A stretch of DNA of 64,000 nucleotides from Daejeonella sp. Lineage in GTDB: Bacteria > Bacteroidota > Bacteroidia > Sphingobacteriales > Sphingobacteriaceae. Within the stretch, counting starts at the first letter, position 1. Each line of letters opens with the position of its first letter. Made by a program: the position numbers and the translations under genes. The stretch spans positions 186,001-250,000 of the forward strand of contig NZ_JAFEIG010000020.1 in the NCBI RefSeq assembly GCF_017495225.1. Reading direction: 5' to 3'. Under the pieces are notes generated by a model that did not search any database, was not told where the DNA came from, and saw only the letters and a program-made list of their open reading frames with translations. Below are positions 1 to 8,689 of this stretch, in pieces.

Positions 1-283
1 CCCTCTCATGAAGGTTATCAATGTTTTGAGTGATAATGGTTACATCATACTTTTCTTCCAGTCTTGTGAGCGCTAAATGGGCTGAATTTGGATTTGCATC
101 AAGCACAGCCTTCCTTCTTTCATTATAAAAGGTCTGGACAAGCAACGGATCTCGTTTCCATGCCTCAGGAGTTGCCACATCTTGAACGCGATATCCCTCC
201 CATAATCCACCAGCATCTCTGAAAGTTTTTAGACCACTTTCAGCAGAAATTCCTGCCCCTGTTAACACAACAATCTTTTTCAT
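1..283 (-). CDS. cobB: Sir2-family NAD-dependent protein deacylase (3' part outside window)
   Basis: Only the first 94 codons are present; the gene runs off the left edge. The start is the ATG at 283. The N-terminus carries the sirtuin NAD-binding motif [14 protein letters not shown], and near the window edge the conserved [16 protein letters not shown] motif (YxxR) follows the cofactor loop; in bacterial CobB and SIRT5 this Tyr/Arg pair binds acidic acyl groups, so desuccinylase as well as deacetylase activity is likely. It is a cytosolic enzyme that removes lysine acyl groups using NAD. It lies downstream of btuB on the same strand, separated by a terminator hairpin, so it is probably transcribed separately. 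Despite the name, this is not a cobalamin-synthesis gene. Confidence 0.9.
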   Translation of the reverse strand, partial: MKKIVVLTGAGISAESGLKTFRDAGGLWEGYRVQDVATPEAWKRDPLLVQTFYNERRKAVLDANPNSAHLALTRLEEKYDVTIITQNIDNLHER

Positions 284-313
284 TATCTATTCCCTAATAA
301 TTTTAAATAAAAC

Positions 314-348
314 AAAAATAGCGATGAATTTAATCCATCGCTATTTTT
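314..348 (-). terminator. Rho-independent terminator after the btuB-like gene
   Basis: A perfect 13-bp stem (314-326 with 336-348) closes a 9-nt loop and is followed on the minus strand by a T-rich run. It lies 17 nt beyond the stop codon of the receptor gene and upstream of the sirtuin start. Confidence 0.75.
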
Positions 349-364
349 ATTTGTCAATTTAAAT

Positions 365-2263
365 TTATCGTATACCTAAACTAAATCCAGCATTGAAATT
401 AAGTCCCTTGCTTTGATAACCCGAAAATTCAACATAATCTTCATTCAACAGATTTTTAACATCCGTAAACAAGGTTAAATTAGCCTTTGGTTTATATTGA
501 ATATAGGCATCAAGCATATTAAAAGCATCTAAATTAGCTTCAACAGTTTTAAAGCTTGCGCCATCAAAATATCGGTCCAAACGATCACCGGTTCGTTTAT
601 AAATCAAATTCATACTAATTTTCTTACTTAAATCTAATGCAGCATTCAATCCATAAGAATTTTTCGGTCGGCGGAATAAATTAAATTCTGTCTTTGTAGG
701 TGTTTCAATATTTCCATCCACATAGGCATAAAAAGCATTCAGACTTAAAATTGAAATAGGCTTATAACCCAATTCAAGCTCAAAACCATTATCTTTTTGC
801 CTATTCTGATTGATATATCCAAACCTATTGCTAGCGATCTGACCAAAATCAATCACATTTTCTATATCTCTATTAAAATATGAAAGTGAAAGGTTAAGAT
901 TCTGTGAGAAGTTTAAATCAAAACCTGCTTCAAAGCTTGTGGTGGTTTCAGGTTCCAAGGTAAGATTTCCATAATCTGAGAATAATTGATACAAAGATGG
1001 AACACGATAAGCTGAAGATAAATTCACAAATACTTTATAACGATCAGCGAATAAATAAGAAGGATTTAAGGTGTAGGTAAAATTATTTCCATATTCGCTA
1101 TGTTCATTAACTCTACCACCTAGCTCTGCTTGAAAACCGGTATTTGTCCTGAAGAACAAGGAAGTAAAAGCACTTGCCATTCGATTTTTAGCGATTAATT
1201 TAGAACTATATGGATTATTCTGCTCAGTACTCAACTTTCTAAAGGAAACACCACTAGCAAGATCCAAAAAGCTGCTAAATTTATAGTTTAAATTAGCTTC
1301 CAAATGAGCAATATTGCCATAATTATTAGTTATTGAACCTTGGTTATTATATTGATTATTAATGTTGTTTTGACTAAGATTGACGTTTATTATACCTTTA
1401 TCAAGTATTAAGCGCCCTCCTATTCCGGCTAAAAATGAAGATTTACTATAGGTATAATCCAAGGCATCATCAAAAGCACCATTATCTAAATCGGCAACAT
1501 TATTATTCGCTTGAAAATTAGCTCTGAGATTGAATCGATTGCTTATTTTCTGACCAAGATTTAAGTTTAGCGATTTTTGATGGAATCCGTCCTTATCAAA
1601 ATTGGACATAGTTGATGCTGGTTTTGCTGAAGAGAAATTTTCAGAATCAGTATTGCTTGCATTAAATGCGATACTTGTATTTTTTATTTCCCCTTGAAGA
1701 CCTAAAACTTGCTTATAAGTATCATAGGATCCAGCGGTGGCCAATACATTAGCCGACAATTTTCCAGAACCCTTTTTAGTGATGATATTTATTACACCAG
1801 CTACTGCATCTGATCCATATAGAGTAGAATTTCCTCCTTTAAGGATTTCAATTCGCTCAATTAAATCAACTGAAATAGCCGAAATATTATATTCACCAGA
1901 AATTTGGGAGGCATCATTTACAGGGATGCCATCAATTAAAATCAATGTATTTGCTGCACTAGCCCCGCGCATGTACACGGCCTTAACATCGGCAGGATTG
2001 GCACCATTTCCACCTATGGTAATTCCAGCAACATTGTTCAGAACCTCGTGGAGGGTTCTCCCCTGACTCCTACTGAGCGTTTCGGCGGAAATGACACGAA
2101 CGACTTTTCCAATTTCTGAGATTTTTTTAGGTGTGCGACTAGCAGTTACTACTACTTCGTCGAGAATTGCGACAGATTTGTCTTGTGCGCAGACATTAGC
2201 ATTTAGCAATGTCAATTGTGCAAGCCCCAGGCCTACAGCAATGTAAAGTTTTTTTGTTTTCAT
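365..2263 (-). CDS. btuB: BtuB-like TonB-dependent outer-membrane receptor (probable cobalamin transporter)
   Basis: 632 residues, close to the 614 of E. coli BtuB. The start chosen is the ATG at 2263 because it gives a clean signal peptide (MKTKKLYIAVGLGLAQLTLL, cleavage near VCAQ); the longer frame to 2353 adds a non-signal extension. A TonB-box-like DEVVVTASR follows, then a plug domain (about 50-165, with YMRGA, LILIDGIPV and YGSDAVAGVINIITKK) and a 22-strand-type barrel ending in the aromatic-rich GYQSKGLNFNAGFSLGIR. Substrate assignment rests on the cobalamin riboswitch directly upstream, which is strong context, plus resemblance to BtuB/vitamin B12 receptors. Uptake would be TonB/ExbBD-energised; those genes are not in the window. 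Confidence 0.88.
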   Translation of the reverse strand: MKTKKLYIAVGLGLAQLTLLNANVCAQDKSVAILDEVVVTASRTPKKISEIGKVVRVISAETLSRSQGRTLHEVLNNVAGITIGGNGANPADVKAVYMRGASAANTLILIDGIPVNDASQISGEYNISAISVDLIERIEILKGGNSTLYGSDAVAGVINIITKKGSGKLSANVLATAGSYDTYKQVLGLQGEIKNTSIAFNASNTDSENFSSAKPASTMSNFDKDGFHQKSLNLNLGQKISNRFNLRANFQANNNVADLDNGAFDDALDYTYSKSSFLAGIGGRLILDKGIINVNLSQNNINNQYNNQGSITNNYGNIAHLEANLNYKFSSFLDLASGVSFRKLSTEQNNPYSSKLIAKNRMASAFTSLFFRTNTGFQAELGGRVNEHSEYGNNFTYTLNPSYLFADRYKVFVNLSSAYRVPSLYQLFSDYGNLTLEPETTTSFEAGFDLNFSQNLNLSLSYFNRDIENVIDFGQIASNRFGYINQNRQKDNGFELELGYKPISILSLNAFYAYVDGNIETPTKTEFNLFRRPKNSYGLNAALDLSKKISMNLIYKRTGDRLDRYFDGASFKTVEANLDAFNMLDAYIQYKPKANLTLFTDVKNLLNEDYVEFSGYQSKGLNFNAGFSLGIR

Positions 2264-2382
2264 TTTGTTGTGAGTTTTTGTCCCACAGCAAACAGATAAT
2301 GAAGGAATACCAGAAATAAACCGTTCTATAGCACGATCTTCTCCAAGCTTCAATCCCCGAAAGCTATGAATTATAATGCTAA

Positions 2383-2549
2383 AGGCAGGTCTTCTGACTT
2401 ACTCCCGATTTATCCAGCCTTCCCATACATTTATTAAGTACAGTGGCGCAAATGGATAAGCGTTTTGGAGAACACAGCAGCGGGACTGTCCAGGAATCTA
2501 ACCTGGTTCCCTTTTAATCTCGATTATGAAATCAAGAACCATTAACACC
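2383..2549 (-). promoter_or_regulatory. Cobalamin (adenosylcobalamin) riboswitch
   Basis: The minus strand holds the B12 box AAGTCAGAAGACCTGCC (2384-2400), matching the consensus AGYCMGGAGACCTGCC. Upstream is the conserved core with GGGAACCAGGTT...TTCCTGGACAGTCCCGCTGCTGTG, whose pieces flank 2470-2515. The element ends about 120 nt before the btuB start, so translational control of the ribosome site is more likely than a long terminator switch. Ligand class is inferred from the standard B12 element; the exact 5' end is approximate. Confidence 0.93.
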
Positions 2550-2550
2550 A

Positions 2551-2558
2551 CAAATTTA
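2551..2558 (-). promoter_or_regulatory. Probable Bacteroidota promoter -7 box for the riboswitch/btuB transcript
   Basis: TAAATTTG on the minus strand exactly matches the Bacteroidota -7 consensus TAnnTTTG and ends a few nucleotides before the expected 5' end of the riboswitch. A clear -33 TTTG at ideal spacing was not found. Confidence 0.5.
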
Positions 2559-2779
2559 AATCTTATGCCAAAAAATACGAATGAATGTTATTAACATTTT
2601 GGGATAAGTATTTTTAATTAAATTGCGAATGAGAAATCAACTCTTTTTATTTCAAATTATAAAGCTTAAATTAAATTATGTTTGAAATAGATTAAATTTA
2701 ATCCATTATCGATGTGGATAAATGAATTTTAAATATTTCTATACACTATCATTTCTAAATATTTGCGATATTGAATAGC

Positions 2780-3925
2780 ATGAAAGAACTACCCTTAACC
2801 GTAAGAAGATCAATAGAACTAATCGGTATTTGTTTATTAGGCGCCTTATTGTCTATAGGAAGTGAAATCATTATGCCGGTTTTAATGGCCTTCTTTTTAA
2901 GCATTGTACTTCTCCCCACTTACAGATTTTTAAGAAATAAGAAGTTTCCTGAGGTATTAGCCATTTTATTACCCATTTTACTTGGCGCTATATTTATTGG
3001 CTCTGTTGTTTGGTTCTTTTCAGCGCAGATTAGCATATTGGCTGCCGACTTCCCTCAAATTCAAAGAAATATTAACTTTCATTTAAATAATTTAAGTATT
3101 TGGATAAATAGCAAAACCGATTTTTCTACACAAGAGCAGATTAAATTTTTAAATGAGCAAAGTAATAAGCTTTTAGTAAATGCTGGAAACATCATTAGTG
3201 GAGCTGCAGGCTCAATAACTTCTGCATTTATTTTTGTTGGATTGGTTCCAATCTATATCTATTTATTTCTATCCTACAAGAACCTGTTATTACGCTTTGT
3301 ATTTATGTGGTTTAAGCAAGATCAGCATAAAAAAGTAAAAGAGGTAATGAAAGAAACTGAGGTAATTATTAAAAGTTATCTTGTGGGTTTACTCATTCAA
3401 ATAGCCTATATCACTATTTTACTTGGCGGAATTCTTTTAATACTTGGTATTAAGCATGCCATACTTATCGGAGTAATATTCGCATTACTAAATTTAATAC
3501 CTTATGTAGGAGCTTTAGTTGGAAACCTTTTAGGTGTATTGTTAACATTAACTTCATCCCAAGAATTACTACCAATTTTTACGGTATTGGGTGTTATAGC
3601 AGTCGTTCAATTTTTGGACAATAATATCTTAATGCCTCGAATTGTGGGCTCAAAGGTCAAGATTAATGCATTTGCAGCAATATTAGGTGTATTTATTGCC
3701 GGTACACTCGCTGGAGTATCAGGTATGTTCCTCGCATTACCAATGGTGGCTGTATTAAAAATCATTTTTGACCGCTCCGAAATGTTTAAACCTTGGGGGA
3801 TATTATTAGGCGATGAAAACCCTATTAGGAGTCCGATGCACTTTCCTAAACTCCGAATTAGCAATAAAGAAATTGATGAAAAGCTAAAGGAACAAAATGA
3901 TATTAAGTCTGTGGGTGGAGAATAA
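2780..3925 (+). CDS. AI-2E family transporter (PerM/TqsA-like permease)
   Basis: 381 residues from the ATG at 2780; an in-frame TTG at 2771 is less likely. Hydrophobic segments lie near 10-55, 65-90, 145-175, 205-290 and 305-335, the layout of the AI-2E exporter/PerM family (formerly UPF0118), with the typical family stretch FALLNLIPYVGALVGNLLG and later LDNNILMPRIVGSKV. Family members are inner-membrane permeases; a few export autoinducer-2, and others are Na+/H+ antiporters, so the substrate is not assigned. The gene stands alone, divergent from btuB. Confidence 0.85.
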   Translation: MKELPLTVRRSIELIGICLLGALLSIGSEIIMPVLMAFFLSIVLLPTYRFLRNKKFPEVLAILLPILLGAIFIGSVVWFFSAQISILAADFPQIQRNINFHLNNLSIWINSKTDFSTQEQIKFLNEQSNKLLVNAGNIISGAAGSITSAFIFVGLVPIYIYLFLSYKNLLLRFVFMWFKQDQHKKVKEVMKETEVIIKSYLVGLLIQIAYITILLGGILLILGIKHAILIGVIFALLNLIPYVGALVGNLLGVLLTLTSSQELLPIFTVLGVIAVVQFLDNNILMPRIVGSKVKINAFAAILGVFIAGTLAGVSGMFLALPMVAVLKIIFDRSEMFKPWGILLGDENPIRSPMHFPKLRISNKEIDEKLKEQNDIKSVGGE

Positions 3926-4195
3926 AACTAAATTTCTATTTACTGATTATAAAGTCTAATTAATACTGATTTATTGAAATTTTGAATATAAAAAGTTTGA
4001 TGGTAAACTTACAATTAACAAAAAACTCAAAGTAAATTTTAAGATATCTAAACTAATAACTCCTATTTTTTATCGCATTAAATAAATTTTCTTTAGGTTA
4101 TCAGGCTTTTGAATCTAAATTATTGTTAGAATCCATTTGATTATTGATACAAATTATTGCAAGACTTTTTATTTAAACTTTTCATTTCGCATTAA

Positions 4196-5296
4196 TTAAA
4201 AATCAAGGATGCCAATTGTATTGCATTTTTTCGTTTTGAGACAAAAAGTATTTTGTACAAGAGTGGTTTTTTTGTAATAGTAATCGTAGCATTTAATAAA
4301 ATAAGAATCTTCCAATGATACCTCTAGTCCATTTATTGTTGATCTACACAAAATAGAATATTTGCTTTTATCATCATTAGATGCTAATTCAGATGACCAA
4401 TAATTTAATTCTTCTTTTGAAGCAGGAAAATCATTTAAAATATTTACGAGTTCATTTATAGTTGGCAATCTATAATTATTATTTAAACACCATTTATTCG
4501 CCTCTTCAAAATTCATTACTTCTTGAGAATCATAAAAAACTAATCCATGAGTTTGATCCTCATTTAGTTGAAATATAATTCCTCCATTTAATTCTTGACC
4601 AATTTCATATTTAACATCAACATTATCTGTCGACTGTAAGGTATCATTTGATATATATGATGTTGAAGAATCTGAATAAAGCTCGTAATTATCATCCGAC
4701 TCTTTTGGAATATCGGTTGAATTAAGAATTGTGTCATTAAATTGAATATCAGATGTTGAATATGTATTTTTCAAATAAAAGAAACTTAATAATCCAATTA
4801 CAATTCCGATTATAATTGAAATTATATTTTTGTCACTTTCTATACTATTAAAGTGTATTTTCGACTTATTTTTAACTACAAAATACGAGCTTAATAAAAA
4901 ATATATTGATAATCCTAGGGCTACACTATTTATGAAGAAAAAATGAGGTGCAAATTTTATACCTAGTATTCCGTCCGAAAAAACACCTTCATTATTATTT
5001 GATCCAAAAATTATAAAGGCTGTAATCCATTTTTTTTGAAAATCAATTATAAGATAAATCAGGGCTAGTATCGATAAAATACTTGCGTAGTATCTTTTAG
5101 GTTTGATAATTGAAAAACCTATTAAAGCTATAACTAGTGGTGATATTAGTATTAAAATACATATTAAAAAAATCACTAAGAATAACGTTATTATAGCCCC
5201 AATACCGCTATCGCCAGTACGAGGCACTAACTTCCAATGACCTTTTTCGAAAAATGAGCCTTTTACCCATATTACATCGTATTTTTGATTACTCAT
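4196..5296 (-). CDS. Membrane protein with C-terminal DUF1566/Lcl-like domain
   Basis: 366 residues. Hydrophobic helices lie near 30-60, 67-88, 112-135 and 157-175, followed by a Ser/Asp-rich linker (about 180-235). The C-terminal third contains GGIIFQLN...HGLVFY, EANKWCLNNNYRLPTINEL and NYWSSELAS, which match the DUF1566 (Lcl C-terminal) pattern of surface or periplasmic proteins. The start ATG at 5296 abuts the stop of the upstream CFI-box gene (5297), implying translational coupling. It is the last gene of the SPFH/zinc-ribbon module. Function unknown; the DUF1566 match is from memory of the motif. Confidence 0.7.
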   Translation of the reverse strand: MSNQKYDVIWVKGSFFEKGHWKLVPRTGDSGIGAIITLFLVIFLICILILISPLVIALIGFSIIKPKRYYASILSILALIYLIIDFQKKWITAFIIFGSNNNEGVFSDGILGIKFAPHFFFINSVALGLSIYFLLSSYFVVKNKSKIHFNSIESDKNIISIIIGIVIGLLSFFYLKNTYSTSDIQFNDTILNSTDIPKESDDNYELYSDSSTSYISNDTLQSTDNVDVKYEIGQELNGGIIFQLNEDQTHGLVFYDSQEVMNFEEANKWCLNNNYRLPTINELVNILNDFPASKEELNYWSSELASNDDKSKYSILCRSTINGLEVSLEDSYFIKCYDYYYKKTTLVQNTFCLKTKKCNTIGILDF

Positions 5297-6319
5297 TTAA
5301 TATTTTATTATTTTAGTTAATAATACTAAGGGCTTAACAATAAGTAGGTAACATACTTTTTTTAACAAATAACTTTTTTCGATATACTTGGCTGCAATTG
5401 CTCCATAATCATAATACCAAGTCACAAAATTCTCACCCCATTTTTTTTCTAATATCCAATTGTCTCTAAAATTTCTCAACTCCATTACTTCTGGATGGTC
5501 ATAACTACCCATTGTTGCGGTTGCAATAAAACACCATCCACTTTTTGGAAAGTCTGGCTCTTGATATGAGGAATCAAATTTTTTAAGTTTTTGAATATAT
5601 TTTGCCCGTGTTTTAACTGCATCAAAACTATATGACTTCAGCCAATCTTGGTTTTGTGGTTCACCTTTTTTTATTTTAATCCAATCTACCTTATCTAAGC
5701 CGGTTAATTCATCAATAGCAGTTTCTAAATAAAGTTTTGATGGTGAAATTTCAAAACATAAATCCATTAGACTTAAATATGAGATAAATTCCTTAATAGA
5801 TTTTTTACTCCAAGAATCCCAGTCTTGATTGTTACTAGATGCATCAAAGGATTTTAAAAGATATTTGTAATACACCGCAAAGAATAAGTTTGAAGCAATT
5901 GAACTTGCTGTATTTTCATATGTTTCGGAATTAGGATTGGCACTTTTAGCTGCATTAAGATATGTCAATATTTCTTTTGCTTCTGTACCAATTATTTCGC
6001 TATCTGTTCTAATCCAAAATGAACATATAGCTTTGTTCTCCCATAAAGAAGCATTTGATGGGTCAATCTCAAGAGCTTTATTACAATAATCATAAGCCTC
6101 TTTATAATTACCAGCTATCATAGACTTATCCATGATAGAAATCAAATTGTTAAATTTATCAACATCAACTGTTCCCTTAACGGATTCATCGAGTGTCACT
6201 GTAACTGGACGAATTACTTTTGTGACATTGTTGCAAAAGTCACATTCAACTTTGTTTTTCCCTTCAAAATTTTCTAATGATGCACCACAAGAAACACAGT
6301 TTAAATTTAATAGTTCCAC
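5297..6319 (-). CDS. Zinc-ribbon, TPR-like protein with CFI-box C-terminal domain (copy A)
   Basis: 340 residues, starting at GTG 6319; no in-frame ATG lies between it and the upstream stop. Order: zinc ribbon CVSCGASLENF...VECDFCNN (residues 8-32), a helical TPR-like region (60-130, e.g. YKEAYDYCNKALEIDPSNASLWENKA), an unassigned helical middle, then a tail beginning CFIATATMGSYDHPEVMELR that fits the CFI-box C-terminal domain, ending in a hydrophobic helix (KVCYLLIVKPLVLL). The tail is nearly identical in DNA to that of the gene at 6527-7972. Probably a cytosolic or membrane-anchored adaptor; the true role is unknown. Confidence 0.72.
   Translation of the reverse strand: MELLNLNCVSCGASLENFEGKNKVECDFCNNVTKVIRPVTVTLDESVKGTVDVDKFNNLISIMDKSMIAGNYKEAYDYCNKALEIDPSNASLWENKAICSFWIRTDSEIIGTEAKEILTYLNAAKSANPNSETYENTASSIASNLFFAVYYKYLLKSFDASSNNQDWDSWSKKSIKEFISYLSLMDLCFEISPSKLYLETAIDELTGLDKVDWIKIKKGEPQNQDWLKSYSFDAVKTRAKYIQKLKKFDSSYQEPDFPKSGWCFIATATMGSYDHPEVMELRNFRDNWILEKKWGENFVTWYYDYGAIAAKYIEKSYLLKKVCYLLIVKPLVLLTKIIKY
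5325..5533 (-). repeat. CFI-box tail repeat, copy A (pairs with 6552-6760)
   Basis: 209 bp encoding the CFI-box tail. It aligns without gaps to 6552-6760 with four mismatches, all synonymous. Flanking sequence diverges at once on both sides. Confidence 0.9.
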
Positions 6320-6383
6320 ATTTATTTGTTTTTATATTGGTTAAACATAATTTTTCTAATTTTTCAAAACTTACCTTTTTCCC

Positions 6384-6521
6384 TTAACTAATGATGAGAG
6401 TTATCTCATATGAAAATTTCCCATAATGAACACCAAATTCATGTATAAAGTAATAAAAGAAAGAAATATTGATTTTCTGATCGTTACTAGTTTGTTTTTC
6501 TATCGCTTTAAATATTGGCAT
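6384..6521 (-). CDS. Possible 45-residue small protein between the CFI-box genes
   Basis: An ATG at 6521, 5 nt after the stop of the upstream gene, opens a 45-codon frame ending at 6384 with many aromatic residues (ISFFYYFIHEFGVHYGKFSY). No family recognised. It could be a real small gene of the module or a leftover of the duplication that copied the CFI-box tail. Confidence 0.25.
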   Translation of the reverse strand: MPIFKAIEKQTSNDQKINISFFYYFIHEFGVHYGKFSYEITLIIS

Positions 6522-6526
6522 ATTGC

Positions 6527-7972
6527 CTATTTTACAATTCTCGATAAGTACACTAAGGGCTTAACAATAAGTAGATAGCATACTTTTTTTAACAAATAAC
6601 TTTTTTCGATATACTTGGCTGCAATTGCTCCATAATCATAATACCAAGTCACAAAATTCTCACCCCATTTTTTTTCTAATATCCAATTGTCTCTAAAATT
6701 TCTCAACTCCATTACTTCTGGATGGTCATAACTGCCCATTGTTGCTGTTGCAATAAAACAACCTGATTTTTTATAACCATAACCTAATCCCCAATGAGAG
6801 TTTTCTACAACAAAACCTATTTGCTTTAAACTTTTTGGTAATTCAACATTAGAGTCAACATAAATCATGAAACGGGTATATTCATAATTAGCTTTTTTAA
6901 AAATTTGATGGAAATTAATTTTACTAAGTGATTCATAATTAAAATTATCACAACCCCTTAAATATATTGTTACATCAGATAGCCTTATATCATAAAAATG
7001 GCTAATTGCCTGATCAGTAAATCCTTTTAAATTTTTATTATTAGTGAATTCTAGTTTTAAACTTGTTAAATCTTCTGAGTATTTCTTTTTGAATTTTGGT
7101 AAATCATCGATTAATGTTAAATCATTATTGCAAAAATCAATTTTAGTCGAATAAAATTTAGAAAGTCCCGCTAAAGTTTTTAGTTTGTTTTTTGAGAAAT
7201 TAATTATTTCGATTCTAAGTAATTCAGCATCTGTATATAAATCAATTACTTCATCTAAACTTTCAACACCAAAATTTTCATAATTCAGTTCAATATCACC
7301 AACTACATTCGGAATTGTTAATACCTTTTTAAATCTCGGTGTGTAGAAACGAATGTTTGAGTAATAGTTGATTTGTTCTTTAGAAATTTTATTTTCTACA
7401 GGATTACCACCGATATATATCTTAAATATTTTACTTAAAAATTCATTGTTATTTGGGAGTTCTGAAATATTATTATTTGATAAATTCAGTAATTCTAAAT
7501 TTTCAAATCTCTCAATCCCCGATAAATCATCAATATTATTGTCGTTTAATATGAGTTTTTTAACTTCTAATAATTCATTATCGGAAAACCAATAAATAAT
7601 TTCATTTAAAGATTTAATTCCTCTTTTAGTAAGAGATAATTCGCCTCCCTCAGAAGTAACATAGGCTTCATCTTTTACAAAATACCATTCACGACCTGTC
7701 CAATATTCAAAACCACCATCTACCCTTCTTTTTTCAGCGGTTAGAGACGTTTCACCATACCAAAAGTCTGCGTTTGGGTTTCCAGGCGTTATTTTAACTT
7801 TTTTTTCAGTAATTAAAGGCTTTGACTTTATTGCAGATTCGAAAGTAGTCGAATCAGTAATTGGTTTATGTATGGATATGGAACTACCACAAAAAGCACA
7901 AAACATTGAATTTTTCCCTTCAGGTAAACGATTTACAGCGCCACAGGAAGGGCAATTAATTGATGCAGACAC
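6527..7972 (-). CDS. Zinc-ribbon, leucine-rich-repeat protein with CFI-box C-terminal domain (copy B)
   Basis: 481 residues. Zinc ribbon CPSCGAVNRL...MFCAFCGSS at 8-31; a segment with FWYGETSLTAEKRRVDGGFEYWTGREW (about 70-95, split here by description only); leucine-rich repeats from about 140 to 290 (LKKLILNDNNIDDLSGIE, LELLNLSNNNISELPNN and similar); then the CFI-box tail from about 408, ending in a hydrophobic helix. The architecture parallels the downstream gene: same N-terminal ribbon, same tail, different middle. This suggests two adaptors with a shared localisation or processing tail and different binding modules. Function unknown. Confidence 0.72.
   Translation of the reverse strand: MSASINCPSCGAVNRLPEGKNSMFCAFCGSSISIHKPITDSTTFESAIKSKPLITEKKVKITPGNPNADFWYGETSLTAEKRRVDGGFEYWTGREWYFVKDEAYVTSEGGELSLTKRGIKSLNEIIYWFSDNELLEVKKLILNDNNIDDLSGIERFENLELLNLSNNNISELPNNNEFLSKIFKIYIGGNPVENKISKEQINYYSNIRFYTPRFKKVLTIPNVVGDIELNYENFGVESLDEVIDLYTDAELLRIEIINFSKNKLKTLAGLSKFYSTKIDFCNNDLTLIDDLPKFKKKYSEDLTSLKLEFTNNKNLKGFTDQAISHFYDIRLSDVTIYLRGCDNFNYESLSKINFHQIFKKANYEYTRFMIYVDSNVELPKSLKQIGFVVENSHWGLGYGYKKSGCFIATATMGSYDHPEVMELRNFRDNWILEKKWGENFVTWYYDYGAIAAKYIEKSYLLKKVCYLLIVKPLVYLSRIVK
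6552..6760 (-). repeat. CFI-box tail repeat, copy B (pairs with 5325-5533)
   Basis: Second 209-bp copy, 98% identical to 5325-5533; the four differences fall in third codon positions and leave the protein unchanged. Confidence 0.9.
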
Positions 7973-7990
7973 AATTATAAATTTTAAATA

Positions 7991-8293
7991 CTATAGAATA
8001 AAAAATAGAACAATTTGGGCTAATTGAAAAAGCCAGATAGCATAAAATGTTGTTTCAGGATTATATTCGCTTTCAACGGTTCTGTACTCATCTATTTTTC
8101 CATATTTTGTTTTAAATGAGCGACCTGTTTTTTCTTCTCTTGATGCAAAGGGCAATATTGTCACTAAAACAGTGAAAATATTAGTTCCAAATAAACAGTT
8201 CCAATAAGTATCGTCAAGTCCATAGTGTAAAGAAATTGCCGCTATAAAAAAAGGAGATATTAAATGTACCCAGTTCCAAAAATTAAATTTCAT
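7991..8293 (-). CDS. Small membrane protein of the SPFH/zinc-ribbon module
   Basis: 100 residues with three hydrophobic segments (about 8-25, 33-48 and 83-100) and a charged loop of about 30 residues between the second and third. No family recognised. It lies 18 bp upstream of the LRR/CFI-box gene and 35 bp downstream of another small membrane protein, all on the same strand, so it is probably co-transcribed. Confidence 0.6.
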   Translation of the reverse strand: MKFNFWNWVHLISPFFIAAISLHYGLDDTYWNCLFGTNIFTVLVTILPFASREEKTGRSFKTKYGKIDEYRTVESEYNPETTFYAIWLFQLAQIVLFFIL

Positions 8294-8328
8294 AGATTAT
8301 TGTTTATATTAAATTATTATTGTTATGA

Positions 8329-8679
8329 TTAATTATTTAGGTTAACTATGTATATTTTTTTTAAAATTATATAAAGTGAAATTTGAATTAGCATTATCAA
8401 AATAAATCCTACAAGGAAATAATTGTCATTATATTTCTCAGGACTCAATAATGCCAATACAATAGAAAACAAGCACAAGAAGGAATAAATAAATGAAAGA
8501 CTAATTTTATATCCAGTATTAATATTGTCTATTGATATTTTATAAAGAATTAGTGTATTGATGATTAATATCATATTAATAGAAATCCAATTGAAGGCTA
8601 GATAATTTGAAATTAATAAACCTAGCAAAGTATTTACAACAACGAATATTGAGCCTAAATAAATAATGATTTTTGACAT
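8329..8679 (-). CDS. Small four-helix membrane protein of the SPFH/zinc-ribbon module
   Basis: 116 residues, almost entirely hydrophobic, with four predicted helices (about 3-24, 30-47, 57-78 and 86-108). No family recognised. It lies 10 bp after the SPFH gene on the same strand. In comparable SPFH/zinc-ribbon operons small membrane partners are common, but the link here is only positional. Confidence 0.6.
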   Translation of the reverse strand: MSKIIIYLGSIFVVVNTLLGLLISNYLAFNWISINMILIINTLILYKISIDNINTGYKISLSFIYSFLCLFSIVLALLSPEKYNDNYFLVGFILIMLIQISLYIILKKIYIVNLNN

Positions 8680-8689
8680 AAAAATATAT

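Noticed and set aside
1..283. Cobalamin-synthesis role for the partial cobB gene
   Set aside because: The sequence is a Sir2 deacylase; the gene name is historical and the btuB-like gene upstream has its own terminator.
2264..2353. N-terminal extension of the btuB-like frame
   Set aside because: The signal peptide begins exactly at the ATG at 2263; the extension lacks signal features and lies within the leader after the riboswitch.
5325..6760. Insertion sequence explaining the duplicated 209 bp
   Set aside because: No transposase, terminal inverted repeats or target duplication; the repeat is limited to the coding tail.
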